A DNA stretch of 64,000 nt, taken from JAFAMB01 sp963775805. GTDB taxonomy: Bacteria > Verrucomicrobiota > Verrucomicrobiia > Chthoniobacterales > JAFAMB01. The stretch lies in the NCBI GenBank assembly GCA_963775805.1, contig CAVZKG010000004.1, forward strand, positions 1-64,000, in the 5' to 3' direction. Made by a program: the position numbers and the translations under genes. The notes under the pieces are model-generated. The model made no database searches. It saw only the letters and a program-made list of their open reading frames with translations, and had not been told where the DNA came from. This document shows, one piece after another, positions 53,020 through 63,800 of this stretch (positions are counted from its first letter, which is position 1; each line of letters opens with the position of its first letter).

Positions 53020-53205
53020 ACAGACGCCAGGGCGAAAGGAAGAGAGGTCTCTTCCTGTTTTTGCGCCAGACAGAGACTTTGATTGGGAGTTGCAAATCTC
53101 AACGAAATCGTCAGGGGAGCGCTGCAGTGCGCGTATCTCGGATACTATATTGGGGACCGAATACGAAGGTCGTGGATACATGCCGCAAGGCATGAAGCTG
53201 GTAAT
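53020..53205 (+). pseudogene. GNAT (RimJ/RimL-like) acetyltransferase remnant with two frameshifts
   Basis: Three phases are needed to read one protein: FLFLRQTETLIG, then GVANLNEIVRGALQCAYLGYYIG, then EYEGRGYMPQGMKLVIQ. Together they match the acetyl-CoA-binding core of RimJ-type N-acetyltransferases (LGYY...G.GYM.E). Both ends are truncated, and the right end abuts the FMN reductase remnant. Clearly non-functional. Confidence 0.65.
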
Positions 53206-53498
53206 TCAATGCTGGCGACTAGCCAATCCAACGCGTTTTTCATCGCGCCTGCCACACCTCGTGCATATTCGGGGCTACAAATCAGTATTCCGTCAGCTGA
53301 TCCAATCCGCTTTCGCAAATCGACGACAGCAGGGGGCGGATAATCATTATCCAAGTCGGGATTGAAGAAGGGAAGCTGCCCCAAACCTTCGTATAGGGCG
53401 ATGCTCATCCCGGTTGGAGCGAGGCGTCCAGCTGCTACGAGCACAGCGGTATTTGTGGAGCGGGAGCGGAGACTTTCGGAAATTGCGAGAAGACGCAT
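53206..53498 (-). pseudogene. N-terminal remnant of an NADPH-dependent FMN reductase
   Basis: From ATG 53498 the frame reads MRLLAISESLRSRSTNTAVL, then LPFFNPDLDNDYPPPAVVDL and ILICSPEYARGVAGAMKNAL, ending DWLVASIEL. These are the flavin-binding loop and core of flavodoxin-like NADPH:FMN reductases of about 180 residues. The last 80 residues are replaced by unrelated sequence at the junction with the acetyltransferase remnant. Confidence 0.72.
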
Positions 53499-53609
53499 GT
53501 TCCTGAAAACGGGACGAATCGTCCTCAATAAGCCAGCTTGATTTTTAAATTATCGCGGATCGCTCGAACTCGAGATATTTGCCGGGCCGTTCTCTAAGTC
53601 GATTTAATT

Positions 53610-55190
53610 TCATTCCCACTCGATCGTGCTCGGCGGTTTGCTGGAGATGTCATAGCAGACGCGATTGATACCTTTGACCTCGTTGATGATCCGCGTCGAA
53701 ATTCTCGCCAGGATCTCGTACGGGATGCGGACCCAGTCGGCGGTCATCCCATCTTGACTCTCCACAATCCTCAACGCAGCCGTGTTCTCGTACGTCCGCT
53801 CATCCCCCATGACTCCAACCGATCGGATCGGAAGCAAGACAGCGAATGATTGCCAAACTTTGTAGTACCAGTCGTTCGCCTTCATCTCGGTCACGACAAT
53901 TTCGTCAGCTTGCCGAAGCATCTCCAGGTGTTCATCGGTAACCTCCCCCAAGATTCGGACGGCAAGACCGGGACCAGGAAAAGGCTGGCGAAAGACAATC
54001 TCTTTTGGCAGCTCCAGCTCCAGCCCGACTTGGCGAACCTCGTCTTTGAATAGCTGGCGCAATGGTTCAAGCAATTCGAAATCCATCTTTTCCGGAAGTC
54101 CGCCAACGTTGTGATGACTCTTTATTAATGCCGCGGGATTCCCCGAAATGGAGACACTTTCAATGACATCCGGATAAAGGGTTCCCTGAGCAAGAAAACG
54201 ATAATGATGGCCCTCCGATTCTTCCGCTTTCAACTCTTTGGTTGCTTCTTCGAAAACCCGGATGAATTCGCCGCCAATCAGCTTGCGTTTCTTTTCCGGG
54301 TCCGTGACCCCACTGAGCAGATCGAGGAAACTCTTTGTCGCATCCACGTACTTGAGACGGATACGAAAATTCTCCCTGAAAATGCGCTGAACGGTCTCGG
54401 GTTCTCGTGAACGAAGCAGGCCGTTATTGACGAAGATGCAAGTCAACTGATCACCGATCGCTCGGTGGATCAGTGCGGCAGCGACGGACGAGTCGACTCC
54501 GCCGGAAAGACCGAGCACGACCTGATCCGAGCCAACTTTTGAACGGATCTCGGCGCAGCTCTGCTCGATGAACGACCCCATGGTCCAGTCATGTTGGCAA
54601 CCGCAAACTTTCGTCAGGAAATTCTCAAGGATATCCTTGCCAAGCGGTGTGTGAGCGACCTCGGGATGAAATTGGAGACCGAACAAGTTTTTACCGGGGT
54701 GCTGGATGGCACCAAAGTCGGAATTCTCGGTCGCCCCAACGGCTTCGAATCCTTCTGGGATCTGGGTGACCTTGTCGCCGTGACTGTTCCAAACCTGGAA
54801 TCGCGAAGGGAGCCCTTCGAAAAGAGGGCTCGGCTTGACCACTTCCAACGTGCCTGCGCCGTACTCGCGCCGATCGGAAAACTCCACGACGCCACCGAGG
54901 TGACGAGCCATAAGTTGGATTCCGTAACAAATACCTAATACCGGGATTCCCAACCCGAAGATTTCCGGATCGATCTGGGGTGCATCTTTCGCAAAGACAC
55001 TCGCTGGTCCGCCCGACAGAATAATCCCGCGCGCACCGGCGTCGCGAATTTGCTCCGGTTTGGCGCTAAACGGCAAGATCTCTGAGTAAACCCGGCACTC
55101 TCGAACTCTCCGCGCAATGACCTGCGTGTACTGCGAACCGAAATCAAGGATGACAACCTTGGAAACACGGAACAATTCGTCGCGGTTCAT
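53610..55190 (-). CDS. guaA: GMP synthase (glutamine-hydrolysing) GuaA
   Basis: A 526-residue enzyme converting XMP to GMP. The class I glutamine amidotransferase half has LDFGSQYTQVIARRVRECRV, the nucleophile in VLGICYGIQLMARHLGG (Cys near residue 87) and the His-x-Glu in GLQFHPEVAHT. The ATP pyrophosphatase half has the SGGVDSS loop in VLGLSGGVDSSVAAALIH. The C-terminal dimer domain has RQPFPGPGLAVRILGEVT and ends KPPSTIEWE. Everything is intact. It borders the gene-remnant region. Confidence 0.98.
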   Translation of the reverse strand: MNRDELFRVSKVVILDFGSQYTQVIARRVRECRVYSEILPFSAKPEQIRDAGARGIILSGGPASVFAKDAPQIDPEIFGLGIPVLGICYGIQLMARHLGGVVEFSDRREYGAGTLEVVKPSPLFEGLPSRFQVWNSHGDKVTQIPEGFEAVGATENSDFGAIQHPGKNLFGLQFHPEVAHTPLGKDILENFLTKVCGCQHDWTMGSFIEQSCAEIRSKVGSDQVVLGLSGGVDSSVAAALIHRAIGDQLTCIFVNNGLLRSREPETVQRIFRENFRIRLKYVDATKSFLDLLSGVTDPEKKRKLIGGEFIRVFEEATKELKAEESEGHHYRFLAQGTLYPDVIESVSISGNPAALIKSHHNVGGLPEKMDFELLEPLRQLFKDEVRQVGLELELPKEIVFRQPFPGPGLAVRILGEVTDEHLEMLRQADEIVVTEMKANDWYYKVWQSFAVLLPIRSVGVMGDERTYENTAALRIVESQDGMTADWVRIPYEILARISTRIINEVKGINRVCYDISSKPPSTIEWE

Positions 55191-55514
55191 TGGAAGAAAT
55201 CGGCACTATTACACATCGAATTGAACAGTGCCAGTGCCCTGTCCCCGAAATCCGTCGGGGTCGCGAGATACTTGGCGACGTTCCTACGTTCATGGACGAA
55301 TCAACGATTCTGAGGCTACTCGACAGCAAAAGCTAACACGCAGGCACGGTAAGCTCCTTACTTGCCGACGATGAGACCATTTGCGCATCGCTCGTTGGCA
55401 CGCATATATTCCGGACCCAGCGTTTGATTGCCGTTCAATCACTCCCCCCTAATAACAACCGCTTCAGCGGCAAACCACTTGGTCTTTGCCCCGGAATCCA
55501 ACCCGCTACTCTTT
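55191..55514. other. Divergent intergenic region between guaA and the glycosidase gene
   Basis: A 320-base spacer. CCCCGA (55243-55248) and TCGGGG (55255-55260) form a short hairpin in the probable guaA leader. No guanine (purine) riboswitch pattern was recognised. The glycosidase frame is open upstream to a TTG at 55428, so part of this stretch may be coding. Confidence 0.45.
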
Positions 55515-56960
55515 ATGGAAGATCAACAAATCATTGTCGACGCACAGAGCGCCACCACTCCTTTCCCTCATTTCTGGGAGCATATGTTCGGATCCTGTCA
55601 CGCCTCGACGACCTTGTGCGAAGATTGGCGCAAAGATCTTCGCGCCATGAAGGAGATCATAGACGTCCAGTACGTCCGATTTCACGGGATTTTCGAACAC
55701 CAGGCCGGCATTTACAACGGCCTCGACGCGAATGGGAATCTCAAGCTCAATTTCACCAGAATCGATTTGATCTATGATGGCCTTTTGGAGATTGGAGTGC
55801 GCCCATTCGTCGAACTGAGTTTCATGCCTGAAGAGCTGGCAGCCAGACCGAGTCCACACCCTTTCTGGTATCATCCGAACGTCGCGCCACCCCGTGATCC
55901 GAAGCAATGGCAGGAATTTATTTTCAAATTCGCTCAACACCTGGTGGAACGATATGGGATCGATGAGGTCGCTGAATGGTACTTTGAAGTTTGGAACGAA
56001 CCGAATATCGACTTTTGGACCGGCGACCCGAAAGAGGAGACTTATTACGAGCTGTACGATATTACCGCAGCCGCCTTGAAACAAGTTAGCGCGCGTCTCC
56101 GGGTGGGTGGCCCGGCAACCGCACAAGCCGCGTGGGTCGACCGCTTTATTCAACATTGCGTGGACAAAAATTCTCCCGTCGACTTCGTCTCTACGCACGT
56201 TTACCCGAATGACACGGCAATGAATGTCTTCGGGAGAGAAGAGAGTATTCCGCAATCAGACATGGTCGCCCTGGCAGTTCGCAAAGTCTATCAACAGGTC
56301 AAAGCCTCGCCTAAGCCTGATCTGCCGATCATTTGGAGTGAATACAATGCAGGATTCGACGGGGTCCAACTGGATTCACCCTATGTCTGCGCATGGCTGG
56401 CGAATAATATCCGGCTTTGTACCGGCGGCCTGGTCAGCGAAATGTCTTATTGGACCTTTACCGACGCATTTTTTGAGGAAGGCGGTCCGTTCAAGAGTGT
56501 GTTTACGAGTGGCTTTGGACTCATCGCGACAGGGCGCATCCCGAAAGCTTCCTACAATGCATTCAAAATCCTTCGCCACCTTGGGGATGAGCAACTCGCC
56601 CTGAACGATTCGGCGGCTCTGCTCACGAGGCGATCCGCTGATGGCGTTGTTGTACTCGCGGTCTGGAATTATGTTGCGCCCAGAGAAACGGGGCCCGCAA
56701 AAACGTTTGATATTCGCCTTACAGGGTTTGCTAGAGAACCGGAACAAGCCCGCGTCTACCTTGCCGACGACGACCACGGTTCTCCGTTCAAGGCCTGGCA
56801 GGGAATGGGCCGCCCCGATTTCCCAAGTCGTGAACAGCAGGCTGCGTTGCGCGAAGCCGCGATATTGCCACCGGCCTCGTCGACAAAACTGGCGAAAGGG
56901 CAGCTGACGCTGACCCTCCAGCCGAACGCTCTCGCCGTCATCGAGTTCGTTGGAGCCTGA
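55515..56960 (+). CDS. Glycoside hydrolase family 39-like protein (beta-xylosidase type)
   Basis: A 481-residue clan GH-A glycosidase. The ATG at 55515 is preferred; TTG at 55428 would add 29 residues. Neither form has a signal peptide, so the enzyme is probably cytoplasmic. The acid/base Glu is in WYFEVWNEPNIDFWTGD and the nucleophile Glu in PIIWSEYNAGFDG, the GH39 pattern. A C-terminal small sheet domain (VVVLAVWNYVAPRE and the end ALAVIEFVGA) is also typical. It likely cleaves beta-xylosides or similar short oligosaccharides. It stands alone, next to a dispersed repeat. Confidence 0.85.
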   Translation: MEDQQIIVDAQSATTPFPHFWEHMFGSCHASTTLCEDWRKDLRAMKEIIDVQYVRFHGIFEHQAGIYNGLDANGNLKLNFTRIDLIYDGLLEIGVRPFVELSFMPEELAARPSPHPFWYHPNVAPPRDPKQWQEFIFKFAQHLVERYGIDEVAEWYFEVWNEPNIDFWTGDPKEETYYELYDITAAALKQVSARLRVGGPATAQAAWVDRFIQHCVDKNSPVDFVSTHVYPNDTAMNVFGREESIPQSDMVALAVRKVYQQVKASPKPDLPIIWSEYNAGFDGVQLDSPYVCAWLANNIRLCTGGLVSEMSYWTFTDAFFEEGGPFKSVFTSGFGLIATGRIPKASYNAFKILRHLGDEQLALNDSAALLTRRSADGVVVLAVWNYVAPRETGPAKTFDIRLTGFAREPEQARVYLADDDHGSPFKAWQGMGRPDFPSREQQAALREAAILPPASSTKLAKGQLTLTLQPNALAVIEFVGA

Positions 56961-57008
56961 AGAGATTTGGAGACGAATAGAATGCTGGGCTGACTAACCC
57001 CGAAGCGC

Positions 57009-57103
57009 CGTTCTGGCTCTGCCAGAACGACGCTCCCATACGCTCCCATACGCCCCATGGGTCTCATAGAGTTTGAAAGCCAACTGAACGGTTTTGGGGG
57101 TTA
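57009..57103. repeat. Second copy of the dispersed intergenic repeat
   Basis: It starts with a 9-bp stem CGTTCTGGC (57009-57017) / GCCAGAACG (57021-57029). The 10-bp unit CGCTCCCATA is repeated in tandem (57031-57050), then comes a part matching 25356-25407 (CATACGCCC, CTCATAG, AACTGAAC). It lies between the glycosidase stop and the thioesterase stop, a typical intergenic resting place. Confidence 0.6.
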
Positions 57104-57847
57104 GGTTGACGATCCAGGAATCAACGCCGAAATCGATTCAAGAATAGCCTGCTGATGATTCCGAACGAAGAAGTGGTCTCCGTTTAGGAGTTCCAGGTCG
57201 AAGGAACTCTTTGTGTGGAGGCGCCATGCGCCCAAATCTTCTTGTGTCACGGATGCATCGGACGTTCCCCCATACGCATGAATCGAACAATCCAGCGGTT
57301 CTTCCTCGCGGCAAACATAGGTCTCAAGTGCAGTGATGTCGGCGCGCAGAGCAGGCAGAATGAGCTCCATTAACTCACGATTCTGCAAAATGGCCGGAGC
57401 CATGCCGCCGTATCGGTGCCCTACTTCCGCGAGGAACTCATTATCCGGCAAATGGCGCAGGGGAGGATTAGTTTGCAAAACGTGAGGTGCAGATCGAGCG
57501 AGTGCAAATAAGGCTACCGGGGGGGCGAACTTTTTCCTGCGTAGCTGACGTGCCAGTTCAAAAGCGATCAGGGCCCCGACGCTGTATCCGTACAATATGT
57601 AGGGACGGTCCAGAAACGTCTCTAGAGCGGGCGTGAGGCTATCGACGATCCTATCGATTCGATAAAAAGGGGTGTCGCGAAATCGATTCTCCCTTCCCGG
57701 CAGTTGAATAGGGCACAAATCGAGAGCGGCAGGTAAAAGGCGTTGCCACGGAGCAAACTGAGAAGCGCCGCTTCCGGAGTGAGGCAAGCAAAATAGTCGA
57801 CAACGGGCCGCTGTCGTGATCCGCCCCCCGAAGATCCATGGAGTCAT
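57101..57847 (-). CDS. Type II thioesterase of the polyketide cluster
   Basis: A 248-residue alpha/beta-hydrolase of the GrsT/RifR class. LFCLPHSGSGASQFAPWQRL starts the fold. The nucleophile Ser lies in ILYGYSVGALIAFELA (near residue 90), and the catalytic His in LLNGDHFFVRNHQQAI near the end. LCPIQLPGRENRF is also characteristic. Its start overlaps the PKS stop by ATGA (57844-57847), so both are made together. Such enzymes remove wrong acyl groups from carrier domains, or release product, since the PKS itself ends in an ACP. Confidence 0.92.
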   Translation of the reverse strand: MTPWIFGGRITTAARCRLFCLPHSGSGASQFAPWQRLLPAALDLCPIQLPGRENRFRDTPFYRIDRIVDSLTPALETFLDRPYILYGYSVGALIAFELARQLRRKKFAPPVALFALARSAPHVLQTNPPLRHLPDNEFLAEVGHRYGGMAPAILQNRELMELILPALRADITALETYVCREEEPLDCSIHAYGGTSDASVTQEDLGAWRLHTKSSFDLELLNGDHFFVRNHQQAILESISALIPGSST

Positions 57848-60800
57848 TTCATCTGCTCCAGCTTTTTGAGAAGGAGGGCGGCCATTTCATCTTCGCTCAG
57901 GTCATCTGAGAGCTCTTTGCCGTTCAAAGACCTCTCGGAAATCGGGGTTTGTGCGGATTCTTTCACGTCGGTCGGGCCCGGAGCAGAATCAAGCGTGATG
58001 CCTCCATCTATAAGGTAGTCCACCAGTGCTTGGAGAGTGGGGTAATTGAAAGTGAGTGTCGAAGGTAACTCCGCATTCAGGCTGCGTTCCAGCCGAGCCT
58101 TGAAGTCTAAAGCCATGAGAGAGTCCATTCCCATGTCGAACAATCCTTGCACAGGATCTATCTCGCGCGCGGAGTCGAAACCCAGAATATCACCAGCAAG
58201 CTGACGCAAGTGCGCAGCCAGAATCTCGCGACGGCGCCCGGCAGATGCACTCTCGAGCCGGCGTCTGAACTCAGACTCGTGAACCAAAGGCTTAGCGACG
58301 GGCTTGTTCCTCGTCTCGGATCTTGGCGTTGTTCGGACCTCAGAAAAAAGTGGTCGTGGCCGACGCAATTCGTAGACCTGACACAATGCCTTCCAGTCAA
58401 TCGACGCCACGATGGCTGACGAACGATTCGCGACGATCAACCGTTCGAGTGCTCCCAAAGCCATTTCGCCAGGCATTGGAAAAAGACCTGCTTGCTTGAA
58501 TTGTTCCCGATCCTGCTCAGTGGCCTCTCGCATTTCCTCCCATGTTCCCCAATTGACGGATAGTGCCCGCCCCCCCTGATCGCGCCGCAGTTGCGTCAGC
58601 AGATCAAGCGCCTGATTCGCAGCGGCGTAATGCCCGAGACCGGTCGCTCCAAATAGTGCCGTCGTCGAGGAGAACAACACAAAAAAATCGAGTTCGATAC
58701 CCAAGCTCAGCCGGTGAAGAACCCAAGCTCCAAGGGCTTTCGAGTGGCACATTCTTTGGAATGATTCGAGGTCAAGATCGGTTATTGAACGGCTTGTGGG
58801 CTCGACCGCGGCGTGGACGATACCCTTTAACGGGCAGTCCTCTCTGTTGAATCGGTCGAAGAGTCGTTTCATTGCGGATTCATCGGCCGCGTCTCCCTGT
58901 ATCACGGAGACATTTGCCCCTTGTTTTTCTGTATCAAGAATGCTCTTAACGATCTCGAAATTTACGTTCTGCGGATCCAACTCTCTCCAAGAACTGCGCG
59001 CGGGGAACTCGCGGCGCGAGAGGAGTAAAATTTCGCCGGCGCCCCGCGCTGCCATCCAGTTGGCAATCTGCAAACCAAGTCCTCCTAGGCCGCCTGTAAT
59101 GAGATAGGAACCGTCACGACGAAGGGTCAATTCCGTTGATGGTGGCGCTTGAGAGCGCACAATACGCGGCACAAACCGCCGGCCGTTTCGGTAGACGACG
59201 CCATCCTCGCTGCCGAAATTTTCGATTTCACGCCAAATGGAAGCTGCCGACTCGCTGCTGGACGTCTGCGAGTCCAAATCGATTACGGTTCCGAAACTGC
59301 CAGGATGCTCGAGTGAAATTTCGCGGGCCAATCCCCACGCCATCGCTTGAATAGGCTGGTATTGGTCTGCGTCAGATTTTTTTTCCGGTTCGACGGGCTG
59401 CGCGTGTCGAGTCGCGAACCAAAGCCGAGCTCCCCGAGAATCGTGCGCAGACTGCGTTGCGAGAAATGTCTGCGTTGTATAGAGCATTCCGCCACCCATG
59501 CGCGCTTGCATAGCGTCCCATTCAGCCGGTATCGTTCCAGCTGTTACTTCGACATTGATTGGCCACAAACTCAATACGCCGCGTAACGGACCTTTTCCGC
59601 TCGAAAGCGCATCGGCGAAAAGACGCGTGAAGTGCTCTCGTTGTTTAGGATCGATCGCTGCGCCTCGTTGTTTGTCGAAGGCATAGTCCGGGGACTCGGA
59701 GACCAGCACACATCCCTGCCGTCGATCTGAAAGCAGGCTGGCGAACTCTTCGGCGATTCCTTTCGTATCGCCAAGAACAAGCCAGAAACCAGGGCTACCT
59801 TCCCCTACGTCCAGATTTTTAGTGGCCAACGGTTTTCGGCCGACCAATACAGCCTGTTCAACGGCGTGAGTCCCTGTGCGAAGAGAAGGGGATACATGCG
59901 CCGTCTCAAGGCCCACTTCTTGAAGGAGACTATTCCATTTTTCGAGAGAAAGCAGGGGGGAATCCGGTCGAAGGGTCCTGTCTTTGAATCGCCACCAACC
60001 TTCCGTCAAACCAAAGGTTATATCGACCCAGCGCTTCTTGGCGGTTGCTTCGAAGAGAACGAGCAAACCGCCGGGGGCTATCAGACTGACCGCATTTTGC
60101 AGGGTCTCGCGGAGGTCGCGGGTAGCGTGCAAAGCGTTGGCGGCGATCACTATGTCGAATGACGGTTCCTCGCTTCCAGGCAATGGTTTTTCGATGTCGA
60201 GCAGGTCGAAACTCACGAAGGGAAAGCTTCGAAACTCTTCTCGGCCCCGTGCCAGAAAAAGGGGCGAAACATCAGTGAAGGCGTATTGTGTATTGTTCGA
60301 ATTTAGGTGCGGAACCAGAAAGGAAGTCGTGCCGCCAGTCCCTGCACCGATTTCCAGGACGCGAACGATGCGGTCTGTGGGCGCACTTTCGGAGGCCGCG
60401 ACAACAACATCTCGCAAAGATGTATTCAAAACTTGCGATAAGGGAGAATGCCGATAGAGCGCATCGGCGGTGGCGAAATCTCCTCCGGGAAAGAGAAGAT
60501 GCAGCGGATCACAAGTTCCGCGCAACACTTCGTCGAGCCGGTAACCGCATCTCGCTGTGAGAGAGATCTCTGCGGAACATGCAGGATATTGCTGCGCTAA
60601 ATTTTCGGCATCTGCCAGCAAGTCGGAGGCCCGCGGCATAAGTGGCCTGAGAACGATCCAGCCGTTATGTTCCGATTTCAAAATGCCCCCTTCGGAAACA
60701 ACCTCCAGTAGGCGTGCGAACAAGCGCTCTTGATCCGGAACAACTCTCAACTGGTCCGCAAGCTCTTGTGTCGAAAAACGTCTATCGGGCTCCAGGGACC

Positions 60801-63800
60801 CTCCCATGCGTAAGAGTGCACGTTCGATGAAGGCTCCGCTCAGGCTCTCCAGTTTTGGAATCAAATCATCATATACAGTCAACGCTTCGACAGTTTGCAC
60901 GTCGCGTAGCTTTTGTTGCGCTTGTTCCACCAGCGATGCAGGCGCAGGGATAAAATCTGCGGAAGCAGTTGTTCCGGTGCGATCGGCTTGGCTCCCGGAT
61001 ACATCTTGCTCTCTCCAAGCCAAGTCATAAAACCAACTGTCGATATTGGCCCGGTCCCGATTCGCGATGGTGCCGGCTGTGGCCTTCTTAAGGTGCATCC
61101 CGACGATCTCCGCGATAAGCCGTCCATCGTCATCGTAAAGCCAGGTGTCACCCCGCAACGTCTCTGGGCTCGACCCGGGAATCGGATGAAAGACGGTGTG
61201 GGTCCAAAACCGTTCTGGCGCCAGCGTGAAGAGTGAGAAACGCTCAATGCCGATCAGGAGATAGGCGTTTTGACGGAGAGACGAAGGGATCGCAGCACCG
61301 AGCAGATGAAAACAAGAGTCCAAAAGGGCAGGGTGGATACGATATTGCGAGGTCTCATCGGCTAATGAGTCGGGCAGTTTGATTTCACCGACCGCTTCGC
61401 CATCGCGCCGTCGGACACGAGCGATTCCGCGAAACCGACTGCCAAACTCTAGACCAACCTCGGCCAGCGACTCATAGAACGCTCCTGAACTGATTTCTTC
61501 GGCACATCGTGCCCAGACTCCCTCCCGGTTCCAGATCTTTCCCTCTGGCATCCCGATGCCGAGGTGCACGTGTCCGCTGGCATGCGTTCGCCAAAACTGC
61601 GTGCCATGCTCAGAGTCCTTTTCTGGTACGTTCTTGCTGTAAATTCCGAAACTGCTCCCACCATGTGGATCGTTTTCGATAAACAGCTGAACCCGACATC
61701 CACCCGAGTCGGGTAAGAATAGAGGTTCGCGAACGATCAAGTCCGTAACTTCACATGGCACAGACTGGGCCAGCGAAACGTGGGAAACTTCCGCGCGACC
61801 CGCAATTGCCATCTCAATATAAGCCGGCGACGGCATGATCACGTGGCCAAGGATACGGTGATCGTTCAGAAACGCTGGCCGGTTTGCGCCGAACTGAAGC
61901 TCGAAAACGGTCCCTTCGATCGCAGGGGAATCAATGATACGTCCAAGGAATGGATGGGAATATTTTCCGACCTCGCCGGCGTGACCGGGCGTTCGCAAGG
62001 ATTTGGCATCGCTTCGTTCCAACCAGTAGCGGCTGCGTTGGAAAGGATAAACAGGCAAGTCAATGGACTTGCCTTGGGATGCAGCTTGCAAACCGGTCCA
62101 ATTAAAGTCAACTCCGTGAACATACAGCGTGGAAGCCGCGTCCAGGAGTGTCTCCCAGTTTCCTTGTGATCGATTCAAACTGGCAGTCCAAACGACCTGG
62201 TCAGCTGGCGCCGCGGCTTTGGCCATGCCACAAAGAACCGGGTGCGGACCAACTTCGAGAAAAACGGATCGCCCTGTTTCCCGCAAAGCCCGGATCGAAT
62301 CCGCGAACCTCACTGGCTGACGAATTTGACGACGCCAATACTCCGGAGAAGACATCAGCCCCGGGTATCCGATTTTCCCGGTGACGGTCGAAGCGACGGC
62401 AACGAGTGGGTCCGCAAGCCGGATTTTAGCAGCCTCGCCCTGAAATGCATCGAGAATTGGGACCATTAACTGGGAATGAAAGGCGTGCGAAACCTCCAGC
62501 CTTTGGCTTCTAATCCCCTCCTGCGCCAAGTTGCGCACAATTCGCTCAACAGCGTTGCTTCGGCCGGAAATCACGACATTGGCAGGACCGTTTATACAGG
62601 CAATTTCGACCCCTCCGCTTTCAGCAGCGATCGCGCTCGCAACGCGAGACTCCTCGGCTAGAACTGCGGCCATGGCGCCGTCACGCGGAAGCGTTGCCAT
62701 GAGTCTTCCTCGTACTGCGATCAAGTGCAGGCCGTCCTCAAGACTGAAGACACCGGCAATACATGCAGCGACATACTCGCCCACACTATGACCCACGACG
62801 GCGTCCGGTTGGACACCCCACGATTGCCAGAGAACGGCTAGAGCATATTCCAGCGCAAAAATTGCAGGCTGGGCGTACTCCGTCTCGTCCAGAAGGCTGC
62901 GCGCGTGTTGTGTGGTTCCGAACTTTGCGCCGTTCGAGAGAATCAGATCCAGCAAGGAAGTTCTGAGAACTGGGTTCAGCAGCTCCGCGCATTTCTCGAG
63001 TTCTCGTCGAAATACTGCCTCTGTTTCAAAAAGCTCGCGTCCCATTCCCGCGTATTGTGAGCCTTGTCCCGTGAATGCGAACACCACTCTCGGGACGACA
63101 GCCTTGTTCGAGCGTCCCGTTCGAATGCGGGTGTCTTTTTCGCCGCGCTGGAAGGCCGCCAGTCGCGCTTTAGCCTGCGCAACGTCGTCTGCAACGATCG
63201 CGAGACGATGTTCAAAGTGCGAACGTCCTTGGGCCGCCGTACGGCATATAGCAGCCAGATCGAGATCTGGTTTATCGCTCAGCGCCATTTCGTAGCTCCG
63301 CGCCAAGGCCCGCAGTGCAGGCTCTTTCCGGGCGCTTAGCGGGAGCAATTGAACGGGCGGCAAGCTCTCAAGACCGAGTCTGTTTGACGGCCCCGTAACC
63401 GGGTTCCCGTCTTCGATGGGAGGATCGGAAACGATCACATGGGCATTCGTGCCGCTGAATCCGAATGAACTGACACTCGCGACGCGCAAACCGCGCTTTC
63501 GGGTCCATGGAGTCGGCGTGACAGGAACGCGGAGGGGCAGTCCGTTCCAGTCAATATGAGGGTTCAGCTGCTTCAAATGCAAACTGGGCGGAATGATTTC
63601 GTGATGCAACGCCAGGATTGATTTGATTAGGCCCGCAATTCCGGCCGCCGCCTCTGTATGTCCGATATTGCTTTTGACTGAGCCGACATGAAGTGGCTGG
63701 TCCTGCGGGCGCTCCGTTCCAAATACTTCTGCCAGCGCACGAGCTTCAATTGGATCGCCGAGGGAGGTCCCGGTGCCGTGCGCTTCGATGTATTCTATGT

